Below are positions 16,527-25,022 of a DNA stretch of 64,000 nucleotides, in pieces. The notes beneath the pieces are model-generated. The model was given only the letters and a program-made list of their open reading frames with translations. It was not told the origin of the DNA and ran no database searches. This DNA is from Streptomyces malaysiensis subsp. samsunensis (GTDB lineage: Bacteria > Actinomycetota > Actinomycetes > Streptomycetales > Streptomycetaceae): positions 56,084 through 120,083 of the forward strand of contig NZ_JANIIC010000029.1 in assembly GCF_024519315.1 (NCBI RefSeq). Direction: 5' to 3'. The first letter of the stretch is position 1, and the number at the start of each line of letters is the position of its first letter. Both the position numbers and the translations under genes were made by a program.

Positions 16527-17987
16527 ATGCCGAATACTCCCGGCAATGATCTGTCACGCTCGCGACCGGCCGTGACCACGGCCGGGGCGGCGGCCGCATC
16601 GGCCACCTGCCATACGTCGACCGGGCCGGAGGGCGATGCCGGGCTGGCGCGAGGACTCAGTCCGCGGCACATGCAGATGATGTCAATCGGCATGGCCATC
16701 GGCGTGGGGCTGTTCCTCGGCTCCGGGCGGGGCATCCATATCGCGGGTCCGGCGCTGCTTCTCGCCTACGCCCTCGCGGGGGCGGTCGTGTACTGCCTCA
16801 TGCGCGGCCTGGGGGAGATGGCCGTCCATTCGCCGCACGCCGGATCGTTCAGCGAGTACGCCCGTATCCATGTGAGCCCCTTCGCCGGGTTCGTCACGGG
16901 CTGGACCTACTGGCTGCAGTGCATCGTGGGCCCGATGGCAGAGCTCACGGCGAGCGGTGTCTACATGCACTACTGGTATCCGGACCTTCCGCAGTGGGTG
17001 CCCGCGCTCATCGGCTTGGTTCTGCTGTTCGGCGTGCACTGGGTCTCGGTCCGGATGTTCGGGGAGTCCGAGTTCTGGTTTGCGCTGATCAAGATCATCG
17101 CCATCGTCGGGCTGATCCTTTTCGGGGCCGTCATCATCGTCACCGGTGTGACCGCGCTCGGCCACGGTGCGAGCCTGAGCAACCTCTGGACATTCGGCGG
17201 CTTCTTTCCGAATGGGGGGCACGGCTTCTTCCTCACCCTGCAGATCGCCGTCTTCGCGTTCATCGGGGTGGAGATGCTTGGTATCACCGCGGGCGAGGCG
17301 GCACACCCGGAGCGGACGATCCCCAAGGCGGTGGGCAACGTCATCTGGCGCATCATCGTCTTCTACATCGGCGCGCTGTTCATCCTCATGGTCGTCCAGC
17401 CGTGGACGCGGTACACCGCTGACGTGAGCCCATTCGTTTCGGTGTTCTCCAAAGCGGGGCTGGCCGGCGCCGCGGGAATCATGAACTTCGTCGTCCTGAC
17501 CTCGGCACTTTCCTCATGTAACGCGAATATGTTCTCGGCCAGTCGACTGCTCTACGGCTTGGCATCCGCGGGTTCGGCGCCGCGAGCGCTCCACCACACG
17601 ACACGTCGCCGGGTGCCGGGGCGGGCGCTGACGGTCACCACGCTCGCCGTCGGCGTCGGGGTGCTCTTCAACTATCTTGCGCCCGCTCATGCCTTCATCA
17701 CGCTGACCAGTGTCGTCAGCGCCTCCGGGCTGTGGACGTGGAGCATGATCGCCATTTCCCATATGCGGTTCCGCCGTCGGCTGGCGCTGGAGGGCGCACC
17801 CCTGCCGGCGTTCCGGCTGCCCGGCGCTCCCTGGACGAACATCTTCGTGGTCGCGATGGTGGTCATCGTCCTGGTGAGCCTGGCATTCGAGGGTGACACA
17901 CGAGTGGGTCTGTACACCGGTGCGGTCTGGTTCGCCCTCCTCACCATCATCTACGTCGCCCGTCAGCGGGCCGCGCGGGGGCGGTGA
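16527..17987 (+). CDS. APC-superfamily amino-acid permease
   Basis: 486 residues; ATG 16527 is preferred over an adjacent TTG, with GGCGGGA upstream. After a ~45-residue polar N-terminus come about 12 membrane segments. The amino-acid transporter signature is clear: SIGMAIGVGLFLGSGRGIHI in helix 1, then MRGLGEMAVHSPHAGSFSEY. It resembles the D-serine/D-alanine/glycine and GABA permeases. Overlapping copies of the GntR operator stand in front of it, which makes it the probable importer of the operon's nitrogenous substrate. Confidence 0.9.
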   Translation: MPNTPGNDLSRSRPAVTTAGAAAASATCHTSTGPEGDAGLARGLSPRHMQMMSIGMAIGVGLFLGSGRGIHIAGPALLLAYALAGAVVYCLMRGLGEMAVHSPHAGSFSEYARIHVSPFAGFVTGWTYWLQCIVGPMAELTASGVYMHYWYPDLPQWVPALIGLVLLFGVHWVSVRMFGESEFWFALIKIIAIVGLILFGAVIIVTGVTALGHGASLSNLWTFGGFFPNGGHGFFLTLQIAVFAFIGVEMLGITAGEAAHPERTIPKAVGNVIWRIIVFYIGALFILMVVQPWTRYTADVSPFVSVFSKAGLAGAAGIMNFVVLTSALSSCNANMFSASRLLYGLASAGSAPRALHHTTRRRVPGRALTVTTLAVGVGVLFNYLAPAHAFITLTSVVSASGLWTWSMIAISHMRFRRRLALEGAPLPAFRLPGAPWTNIFVVAMVVIVLVSLAFEGDTRVGLYTGAVWFALLTIIYVARQRAARGR

Positions 17988-18066
17988 GAGCGAGTCGCTC
18001 CGTGTGTTGCTCGCTTTGGGCGCTTACCGCACGGCACCGGGTCGCGACTCCTGTATGGGCGAAGAC

Positions 18067-19056
18067 TCAGGCGGCCCGTCGAATGCGCTTGATGCGCCGA
18101 CGCAGATGGCCGGTGAGCAACGCCGCGGCGGCATACGTGCCAAGCGCGGCCACCACAGTCAGCCATATCGGTCCATGGCTGTACAGGTTGTTCACGAGGA
18201 ACGCGCCGAGGAACACGGTGCTGACCGCGGACCGCACGTCGTTTCGCAGCCACCAGTGCTGTCGGGGTGCTTCCGCTTCGGCGAGCTGCCGCGCGTATGT
18301 CGTCACGGGCCCGAATTCCTCCTCGGGCTCACACCCGGCTTCCGTGACGTGTCGGCTTGCTTCCCGGGTGAGTTCGGCCGCGCGTGCCCGCGGAAGTGCG
18401 TGGCGTCCTTCCAGAAGCTGCGGCAGCTTTCGGAGCCACGCTTCAGACGGCAACTCCTCGTGCGTAGGGGCGGTCGGCGGGTTGTAGAGCAGTGCCCATG
18501 CGGGGAGCAGGAGGCCCACCGCGCAGATGGCGGGGGTCGGCACGTGTGCGATCACGGTGTCAGGGCCCTCGACGAACGCCACAGCGGCGAGGATGACGGC
18601 GACGAGGGTAGCCAGTCCGCAACCGGCCGCGCGGGCGCGGGAGCCGGCGTGTAGCGTGACCTGCACGCCGTGCAGGGTGGCTACGGCGGTGGCGACGACG
18701 GTGCAGCCGACAAGGGTGGCGGCGGTGAGATCGATCACGAGACCCTTCGCGACGAACAGGTACGCCCCAACCACGAACGTCATCCAGCCCAACACCCCGG
18801 TCACGGTGAAGACGTAGTCGGCAGTCGTCAATGCGTCGGGGTCGTTTCCGGCCGGTGTGCCTGCGGGCAGCCGCTCGCTCGCCACGGTCTCGGCGAAGTC
18901 TTCCGGGAGACCGAAGGCGTCCTCCGGGCGTTCTCCGCTCTCCGCGCAGTGCGCGGCCACTTCAGCCAGCACAGTGTCGCCCACGTCTTTTCCCACGGAC
19001 CGCTCGGCGAGAGCGAGCCGTGTGCGGAATTCCCACGCGTCCATGGTTTCGGTCAT
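18067..19056 (-). CDS. HAAS-type signalling/permease-prefix membrane protein
   Basis: 329 residues. The first ~70 residues (EFRTRLALAERSVGKDVGDT, then VAAHCAESGERPEDAFGLPE) form the small helical domain found in proteins paired with PadR regulators. About 6-7 membrane helices follow, in two groups, with a second soluble helical repeat around residues 200-265 (LPQLLEGRHALPRARAAELT, then EFGPVTTYARQLAEAE). Its start overlaps the padR stop by ATGA. The family is thought to signal envelope or drug stress; the exact role is unknown. Confidence 0.8.
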   Translation of the reverse strand: MTETMDAWEFRTRLALAERSVGKDVGDTVLAEVAAHCAESGERPEDAFGLPEDFAETVASERLPAGTPAGNDPDALTTADYVFTVTGVLGWMTFVVGAYLFVAKGLVIDLTAATLVGCTVVATAVATLHGVQVTLHAGSRARAAGCGLATLVAVILAAVAFVEGPDTVIAHVPTPAICAVGLLLPAWALLYNPPTAPTHEELPSEAWLRKLPQLLEGRHALPRARAAELTREASRHVTEAGCEPEEEFGPVTTYARQLAEAEAPRQHWWLRNDVRSAVSTVFLGAFLVNNLYSHGPIWLTVVAALGTYAAAALLTGHLRRRIKRIRRAA

Positions 19057-19400
19057 AACAACTCCTGGTCGGTGTGTTTCATGAGTCGGTCCATCGCAGC
19101 GGAAAAGTCCTGCCAGTGCGCTATCTCGTCACGCAGTCGGGCGCGCCCGGCGTCGGTGAGCCGGTAGACCTTGCGTCCCGGGCCGCCCTCACCCGGCTCC
19201 CAGCGCGACTCGACCAAGCCGTCGGCTTCCATCCGGCCGAGAACGGGGTACAAGGCTCCGCCACGCACCGACCCCAGGCCATGCTCTGCGAGCCTTTGCA
19301 CCAGTGCGTATCCATGCCGGTCGGCTTCGGCCAGCACTGCGGCCACGCTCAGCTGCAAGGTTCCGCGCAGCCAGCCGGCCGACGGGTCCGTTCGCGCCAT
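19053..19400 (-). CDS. PadR-family transcriptional regulator
   Basis: 115 residues from ATG 19400, which has AGGGAGGT four bases upstream. The winged helix is typical: LSVAAVLAEADRHGYALVQR, SVRGGALYPVLGRMEADGLV, ESRWEPGEGGPGRKVYRLT, then a short dimerisation helix. It is translationally coupled to the HAAS membrane protein. A palindrome overlapping its own -10 region suggests autoregulation. Confidence 0.92.
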   Translation of the reverse strand: MARTDPSAGWLRGTLQLSVAAVLAEADRHGYALVQRLAEHGLGSVRGGALYPVLGRMEADGLVESRWEPGEGGPGRKVYRLTDAGRARLRDEIAHWQDFSAAMDRLMKHTDQELL

Positions 19401-19439
19401 CTGACCTCCCTTCAGGCTACTCGGAATCCACAACTAGTT

Positions 19440-19474
19440 CTATTTCAGAATAGTGATCTCGGTGTGCTTGTCAA
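19440..19474 (-). promoter_or_regulatory. padR promoter with overlapping palindrome
   Basis: On the minus strand TTGACA (19469-19474) is followed after 16 bp by TATTCT (19447-19452). The 14-bp inverted repeat CTATTCTGAAATAG (19440-19453, arms CTATT/AATAG) covers the -10 box. This is a natural operator position for PadR itself. Confidence 0.6.
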
Positions 19475-19479
19475 GAAAG

Positions 19480-19650
19480 CCCTGGCGCTTCGCGCTCGCC
19501 CTCGCGCCCCAGGCGGCGGTGGAGTGGGCGGTGACGCCCAGGAATCCGGCGGGTGCGCACTTCCATGACGAACAGCTCGTACAGGCGCTGCAGGCTGAGG
19601 GCATCGAGATGGAAGAAGTCCGTGGCCGCGGGCCAGTTCGGCGCTACCCG
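19480..19650 (-). pseudogene. rve-type transposase fragment
   Basis: Minus-strand frames read DFFHLDALSLQRLYELFVME and then, after a frameshift, LGVTAHSTAAW. These are consecutive parts of the integrase catalytic core, including the first Asp of the DDE triad; compare CDFFETVTLSGTRMYVLAVI and LGATAHPAASW in the intact transposase at 35002-36099. Only about 50 residues survive, with a frameshift, so it is an IS relic. Confidence 0.65.
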
Positions 19651-19810
19651 GCGGAACACCCCATCGGGGAGTTCTCCGTGTCGAGTCTGACAACGAGGTC
19701 ACGGACGTTCGCTGACAGAGGGAGGGCACTGTGGAGTGCGGCACCCGGGCTTCGGACGCCGATAACAGCGGTGCCCCTCCCGTGAGTTTGCTGGACCGGC
19801 ACTCCGGTGC

Positions 19811-19930
19811 GCGGTCTCGACGATCTGGCCGATCTCGGGACCGGGGGTGAAGACCGCGTCGACGCCCATGGCTTGCAGGGCGTGGATGTCGCCATCGGGG
19901 ATGATGCCTTGACGAGGACACGGACCTTGC
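19811..19930 (-). pseudogene. Cobalamin-binding domain fragment (methylmalonyl-CoA mutase type)
   Basis: The minus strand reads GIIPDGDIHALQAMGVDAVF then TPGPEIGQIVETA. This matches the end of the B12-binding domain of methylmalonyl-CoA mutases (G-IIP-x-x-D...L...GV-x-x-VFTPG). The preceding VRVLV is in another frame. It is short and broken and lies beside the decayed acyl-CoA carboxylase, a natural partner in propionate metabolism. Confidence 0.55.
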
Positions 19931-19995
19931 CAGTGTCTTCCTCGGCGATGATGGTGGGACGATCCGCTTCGGCAGTTGACGCGGGGCCCGCTCGC

Positions 19996-20205
19996 TCAAC
20001 GAGGCCGGTAAGAGCCGCGCCAGGTCGTCGGCCCCGGCTGTGCGAGGGTGTGGCGTGGGATGTTGGGTTCTTTGTCCGCCCACTCATCCAGTCGCTTGGG
20101 CATCGCGGGCACCGACGAAGCTGCCGCGGCGCGGGCTCGTACCACCGCCAGGACAGCGGCCAGCTTCTCCGAGGTCGGGTTGCCCTGCAGGATCTTGATC
20201 GTCAT
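19996..20205 (-). CDS. accE: Acyl-CoA carboxylase epsilon subunit
   Basis: 69 residues. It begins MTIKILQGNPTSEKLAAVLA, matching the short actinobacterial AccE family (I-x-I-x-x-G-NPT-x-E-x-LAA), and ends TTWRGSYRPR with the conserved tryptophan near the C-terminus. The ATG at 20205 overlaps the end of the carboxyltransferase frame (ATGA), the normal accD-accE arrangement. AccE stabilises the alpha-beta carboxylase complex. The gene seems intact, but its partner upstream is destroyed, so it is probably an orphan on the way to loss. Confidence 0.75.
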   Translation of the reverse strand: MTIKILQGNPTSEKLAAVLAVVRARAAAASSVPAMPKRLDEWADKEPNIPRHTLAQPGPTTWRGSYRPR

Positions 20206-21270
20206 GTCCGCTCGCAAGGGTGCTCGGGCCTACTGGGGATGTTGCCGTGCTTCTTCGGCGGCAAGGACTCTCGCGTGGTGCGCAGCTGACGCAGTCCTCG
20301 TACGACGTGCCGGCGGGTGTCCGAAGGCTTGATCACGGAGTCGATGTAGCCGCGCTCGGCCGCGATTAGGGGTTGAGGAGGGTGTCCTCATACTCCTGGA
20401 TCAGCTGGGCGGGTCGCTCCGACGTCTCCGCTCGCCTCGGCCTCGGCGATGGTGCGGCGGTGGAGGATGTTGACCGCGCCCAGGTGTTTGGAGCCCATCA
20501 CGTCGTACGCGCCGCCGAACGCCTTGCGGGTGATGACCGTGATCAGCGGGACGGTGGCCTCGGCGTAGGCGTAGATCAGCTTGGCGCCGCGCCGGATGAT
20601 GCCGTTGTACTCCTGGTCGGTGCCGGGCAGGAAGCCGGGCACGTCCACGAAGGTCAGGACGGGCACGTTGAACGCGTCGCAGGTGCGTACGAAGCGTGCG
20701 GCCTTCTCGGAGGCGTCGATGTCCAGGCATCCGGCGAACTGCATCGGCTGGTTGGCCACGATGCCCACCGGGTGGCCCTCGACCCGGCCGAAGCCGGTGA
20801 TGATGTTGGGCGCGAAGAGGGCCTGGGTCTCCAGGAACTCGTTGTCGTCCAGGACGTGCTCGATGGCCTTGTGCACGTCGTACGGCTGGTTCGCCGAGTC
20901 CGGGATGAGGGTGTCCATCTCCCGGTCCTCGTCCGAGACCTCCAGGTCGGCCTCGTCGGGGAAGGCCGGGGGCTGGGAGAGGTTGTTGGAGGGGAGGTAG
21001 GACAGCAGCGCGCCCCGCCGAAGACTGTGAAGACCTGGGAGAACACGGCCACCGGGCGGCCGTCGACCGTGCCGTAGCCGGTCACGACCCCGTCCCCGTA
21101 GGGCCGGTTCTGGTCGATGCCGAAGTTGGTCGAGCGGTGCGGGGCGAACTCGTCGAGCTCGGTGAAGGACCCCTCGTCCAGGAGGAGGTCGATGCGTTCG
21201 CGCGCGGTCAGCTTGCCCTTGGCGTGCTGCTTCTCCACCGCGCGCGGACCCCGCGTGGGTCGCTTCTGGC
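20202..21270 (-). pseudogene. Acyl-CoA (propionyl-CoA) carboxylase beta subunit, multiply broken
   Basis: Minus-strand frames give, in order, EATHAGSAR, a frameshift, RAVEKQHAKGKLTARERIDL to AVFSQVFTVFGG, then a jump straight to ALLSYLPSNN, omitting about 115 residues that include the oxyanion region. The middle is well conserved to AFGGAYDVMGSKHLGA, where about 20 more residues are lost before AVNILHRRTIAEAEA. Two more frame changes follow (LIQEYEDTLLNP, then ERGYIDSVIKPSDTRRHVVR and LPPKKHGNIP). At least five lesions mean a dead gene. An intact family member is about 530 residues. Confidence 0.88.
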
Positions 21271-21540
21271 CGATTCGGCCGAAGGCTTGGCATGCCGCAA
21301 GCAGTGGTCCCGCCGTCGGCACGCAGTCGGACGAGGCATCGCGAGCTGTCAGTCCCGCCCCGGGAGGCACCGTGACGTCACCGCGGCTCAGTGTCCTGGG
21401 GTGGAAAGCGCGGACCGGTAGCGGGGGCCGACGCGGCAGGTCGACGGCGCCGCCGCGGTCTTCGACTGCCTCGATCAGCTCCAGCGCCGCCGCCTCGAGG
21501 TCGTCGGTCATCAGTGGCCAAAGACCTGCGACGTCCCGCA

Positions 21541-22440
21541 TTAGGTTCGTACGGGGGTGTGCTGCCCGAGGAAGTCCAGGACGAGCTCGTTGAACCGACG
21601 ATGCCGCTCCCACTGCGGCCAGTGCCCCGCGCCCTCGACCAGCTCGAAACGCCCGTTCGGGAGCTTCTCCGCCATGCGCAGCCCGACGGCGGCGGGTCCC
21701 GAAGGGTCGTCGCTGGTCCAGACCACGAGCGCGGCCGCGGTGATGGCGGCCAGCTCGTCGTCGGTGATCATGTTGCGTGCCCGGACGTCTGCGTCCTGCA
21801 GGCACATGATGTTCCGCATCGACTCGGCGAACGGCGCCTGTGAGTACAGGGTCCGCCGGACGTCGACCAGCTCCTGGGTGACGCTCGCCGGATCAGCCAT
21901 CAGCCAGCTCACGCGGGCGCGGATGCGCCCATCGCTCGGGTCGTCGGCAGCGCCTTGGGACAGCGTGCGGATCCGTTCGCGGACAGCTGGGTCGGACAGC
22001 GCGCCACCGGGGGTGTTCAGCACGATCCGGTTCACCCGCTCCGGGTATGCGTACGCGGCCTTCACCGCGATCCAGCCGCCGAGCGACTCCCCGTTCAGAT
22101 GTGCTCGTTCCACATCGAGCGTGTCAAGGAGGCCCATGAGATGGGCGACGTAGTCCGGTAGTTCCAGCGGCCGGGTAGCCGGGGTGGTCAGCCCGTGGCC
22201 CGGGTAGTCGTAGGCGATCACGCGGTATCGCGCGGCGAGGGCGGGGATGTTGCGCGCATAGGCCTCCAGGTGCCCGCCGACGCCGTGCAGCAGGACCACG
22301 GTCTCCGGTCCCGAGCCGGCCTCCAGTACGCGGGTGTCCCACTCGCCGACCTGCACGTGCCGGATCGTCATATCCTGCCCGAGCAGGGCGGTCCAGACGC
22401 TCGGCTCTTCGGTGATGGGCGCGGGGACGGGGATGGTCAC
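21541..22440 (-). CDS. Alpha/beta hydrolase, meta-cleavage-product hydrolase type
   Basis: About 299 residues from GTG 22440, which overlaps the stop of the dioxygenase remnant. Motifs: VVLLHGVGGHLEAYARNIPA (oxyanion HG), nucleophile elbow LNGESLGGWIAVKAAYAYPE with Ser, Asp near VVWTSDDPSGP, and His in EGAGHWPQWERH. This is the MhpC/BphD pattern, C-C bond hydrolysis of ring-cleavage products. The adjacent extradiol dioxygenase remnant supports an aromatic-degradation origin. Confidence 0.85.
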   Translation of the reverse strand: MTIPVPAPITEEPSVWTALLGQDMTIRHVQVGEWDTRVLEAGSGPETVVLLHGVGGHLEAYARNIPALAARYRVIAYDYPGHGLTTPATRPLELPDYVAHLMGLLDTLDVERAHLNGESLGGWIAVKAAYAYPERVNRIVLNTPGGALSDPAVRERIRTLSQGAADDPSDGRIRARVSWLMADPASVTQELVDVRRTLYSQAPFAESMRNIMCLQDADVRARNMITDDELAAITAAALVVWTSDDPSGPAAVGLRMAEKLPNGRFELVEGAGHWPQWERHRRFNELVLDFLGQHTPVRT

Positions 22441-23009
22441 GGATTCCTCCGGGTCTCTGCGATGGTGATGCCGAAGCCAGCGATCCACTCCGGGATCGGG
22501 CGGTAGAAACTGCTGCGCATGGTGTAGGGGCCAGCGGCGGCCAGCGCCGCGTAGCAGGCCAGCCAGGTGCGTACCTCGTGGGTGGAATTGCCCGCCTCGG
22601 CGGTGATCCAGGCGTTGGTCCAGGTGTCGGTGGCGGTGAGTCGGCCCTTGGCCAGCAGGTCCAGGAACGCGCGGTCCCAGTCAGGGTTCAGTCGCGGCCC
22701 CGGCTTGCCGGCCGCGACGGCCAGTCCGGCGTCGCGGACCCGGTTCTCTCGCCCGGCCCGCTCTTCGGGCGTCGGTTGGCGGCCGGCGATCAGCCGGGCG
22801 GCCACCTCGGGTGGCGCGCCCTCCAGAGTAGGGAGCGGCGGATCATGGGAGAGGCCGCCGGATCCGAGCAGCAGCACCCGGCGGTCGAGCGCGAGCAGGG
22901 CACGGCCCAGCGCCTCACCGAGCAGGCGGGTGCGCTGCACGGGGCCGAACGGCACGGCCACGGAGTTGCAAGGTGGAACGACGGCCCCGTGAGCATCGCT
23001 GGCCGGCAT
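22437..23009 (-). pseudogene. Class III extradiol dioxygenase (MhpB-like), N-terminally truncated
   Basis: The frame has NSVAVPFGPVQRTRLLGEAL, VLLLGSGGLSHDPPLPTLEG, LNPDWDRAFLDLL, GNSTHEVRTWLACYAAL and ends FYRPIPEWIAGFGITIAETR, all characteristic of the C-terminal half of 2,3-dihydroxyphenylpropionate 1,2-dioxygenases (about 314 residues). The first ~125-150 residues, carrying the iron-binding histidines, are missing; upstream sequence runs into the SDR gene stop. Likely inactive. Its stop overlaps the hydrolase start. Confidence 0.75.
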
Positions 23010-23056
23010 CGGTTCGGGACCGTTGACGCCGGCCCGGCGCGGATTGGGCGCGGCGG

Positions 23057-23818
23057 TCAGCGAGGGGCCATGCGTAGGGCCCCGTCCATCCGGACGGTTT
23101 CGCCGTTGAGGTAGTCGTGCTCGGCGAGCGTGGTCACCAGGCGGGCGTACTCGGTGGGGTCCGCCAGGCGTTTCGGGAAGGGCACACCCTTGGCGAGACT
23201 GGTTCGGACCTCGTCGGAGAAGCCGGCCATCATGGGGGTGTCGACGATGCCGGGGGCGATGGTCATCACCCGAATGCCGTGATCGGCCAGGTCGCGGGCG
23301 GCGACGAGGGTGAGGCCGACGACGCCGGCCTTGGACGCGGTGTAGGCGGCCTGCCCCACCTGTCCTTCGAAAGCGGCGATGGAGGCGGTACTGACGATCA
23401 GGCCGCGCTGGCCGTTCTCGTCCGGTTCGGCTTCGGCAATGGCTGCCCCCGCCAGCCGCAGGACGTTGAACGTGCCGACGAGATTGATGTTGACCACGGT
23501 CTGGAAGAGCTCGAGGCTGTGCGGGCCGCGGCGTCCGAGGACGCGGGCGGAAGGGGCGATGCCCGCGCAGTTGACGGCCAGGCGGAGCTGGGCGCCGTCG
23601 GTGCGGATGCGGTCCAGGGCCGTTTGAACCGGCTCTTCACGGGTGACGTCGGCGGGCAGGAGCGTCACGTTGGACGGCGGCGTACCAATGTTCTGGAGGG
23701 CGGCTTCGAGGTCCAGCCCGTAGACGTGAGCGCCCTGTTGGGCGAGGAGGGCTGCCGTCGCGGCGCCCAGGCCGGAGGCGGCACCGGTTACCAGGGCGGC
23801 GCTACCGTTGATCTGCAT
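23057..23818 (-). CDS. SDR, 3-hydroxyacyl-CoA dehydrogenase type 2-like
   Basis: 253 residues. It has TGAASGLGAATAALL (cofactor loop), an Asp after beta strand 2 (YGLDLEA) indicating NAD preference, NCAGIAPS, and S...YTASK catalytic residues (STASIAAFEGQVGQAAYTAS then K). The insert with RRGPHSLELFQTVVNINLVG matches the HSD17B10/FadB2-like group that oxidises 3-hydroxy-2-methylacyl-CoA or 3-hydroxyacyl-CoA. It lies 20 bp after the acyl-CoA dehydrogenase, consistent with a beta-oxidation pair. Confidence 0.87.
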   Translation of the reverse strand: MQINGSAALVTGAASGLGAATAALLAQQGAHVYGLDLEAALQNIGTPPSNVTLLPADVTREEPVQTALDRIRTDGAQLRLAVNCAGIAPSARVLGRRGPHSLELFQTVVNINLVGTFNVLRLAGAAIAEAEPDENGQRGLIVSTASIAAFEGQVGQAAYTASKAGVVGLTLVAARDLADHGIRVMTIAPGIVDTPMMAGFSDEVRTSLAKGVPFPKRLADPTEYARLVTTLAEHDYLNGETVRMDGALRMAPR

Positions 23819-23838
23819 GAGGGTCTCCCGAGTGGCGG

Positions 23839-24978
23839 TCAGCGGGCGAGCTGGCGGCAGATGACCAGCCGCTGGATCTGGTTGGTTCCTTCGAAGATCT
23901 GCATGATCTTGGCTTCGCGCATGTAGCGCTCGACGGGGTAGTCGCGGGTGTATCCGTAGCCGCCGAAGACCTGGACCGCGTCCGTGGTGACCTTCATGGC
24001 GGCGTCGGTCGCGATCAGCTTGGCGACGCTGGCCTGGCGACTGTGCGGGCGCCCTTGGTCCCGGCGGCGGGCGGCGTCCAGGTAGGTGGCGCGTGCGGAG
24101 TCGACCGCTGCGGCCATGTCGGCCAGAAGGAAGCCGAGTCCCTGGTGATCGATGATTTTGCGGCCGAAGGCGGTGCGTTCGTGGGCATAGGTGACAGCGG
24201 CGTCCAGGGCGGCCTGGGCCAGCCCGGTGGCGCAGGCGGCGATGCCCAGTCTGCCCGAGTCCAGGGCACTGAAGGCGATCTTCAGTCCCTGGCCTTCGCG
24301 GCCGATGAGCCGGTCCGGGGCGAGGAGGGCGTCGTCCCAGAAGGCCGCCGTGGTGGGGATGGCGTGCAGCCCCATCTTCTCCTCGGGGCGGCCGAAGGTG
24401 AGGCCGTCGGTCTGTCCGGGCGCGAAGAAGCAGGAGATACCGTCGCTGCCCGGACCGGTGCGGGCGAACAGGGCGTAGAAGTCCGCCTTGCCGCCGTGGG
24501 TGATCCAGGCTTTGGCGCCGTTGATCCGGTAGCCGTCGGGGCCCTTGTCGGCGCGGCAGGTCAGGGCCGCGGCATCGGATCCGGCCTGTGGTTCGGAGAG
24601 GCTGTAGCCGCCGATGAGGGAGCCGCTGAGGATGTCTTCCGCCCAGCGCTGGCACTGGGCGGAGGTGCCGGCGCTCAGGAGCGGGAAGGCGGCGAGGCTA
24701 TGAACGCTGGCGGCTACGGCGACGGCGGCCCAGTGTGCTGCCAGCTCTTCGAGGACCTGGAGGTAGACCTCGTAAGGCTGGTTACCGCCGCCGAACTCCT
24801 CCGGGTAGGGCAGGCCGAGCAGCCCGGCCTGGCCCAGAAGCCCGAACAGGCCCTCGGGGTAGGTTTCGGTGCGCTCGTGTTCATCGACACGGGGTGCGAG
24901 TTCCTTGTCGGCGATGTCGCGGACGAGGTCGAGCAGGTCCTCGGCCTCCCGCGTGGGCAGCAGACGGTCGACAGGCAT
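23839..24978 (-). CDS. Acyl-CoA dehydrogenase
   Basis: 379 residues, normal length. Signatures: GYSLSEPQAGSDAAAL (FAD/substrate loop), GAKAWITHGGKADFYALFA, RTAFGRKIIDHQGLGFLLAD, and VFGGYGYTRDYPVERYMREA followed by KIMQIFEGTNQIQRLVI, which carries the catalytic glutamate of the main family. FAD-dependent oxidation of an acyl-CoA to the enoyl-CoA, passing electrons to ETF. Chain-length preference is not readable. It lies between the SDR and the oxidoreductase gene in one transcription unit. Confidence 0.93.
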   Translation of the reverse strand: MPVDRLLPTREAEDLLDLVRDIADKELAPRVDEHERTETYPEGLFGLLGQAGLLGLPYPEEFGGGNQPYEVYLQVLEELAAHWAAVAVAASVHSLAAFPLLSAGTSAQCQRWAEDILSGSLIGGYSLSEPQAGSDAAALTCRADKGPDGYRINGAKAWITHGGKADFYALFARTGPGSDGISCFFAPGQTDGLTFGRPEEKMGLHAIPTTAAFWDDALLAPDRLIGREGQGLKIAFSALDSGRLGIAACATGLAQAALDAAVTYAHERTAFGRKIIDHQGLGFLLADMAAAVDSARATYLDAARRRDQGRPHSRQASVAKLIATDAAMKVTTDAVQVFGGYGYTRDYPVERYMREAKIMQIFEGTNQIQRLVICRQLAR

Positions 24979-25022
24979 GACGGAAAGCTCCTGGCTGTGG
25001 GCGGTGAAAGGGAGCGAAGGGC

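Noticed and set aside
8809..17987. Classical threonate/erythronate degradation cluster
   Set aside because: The required tetronate dehydrogenase is not present and the importer is an amino-acid permease; kept instead as a possible variant pathway.
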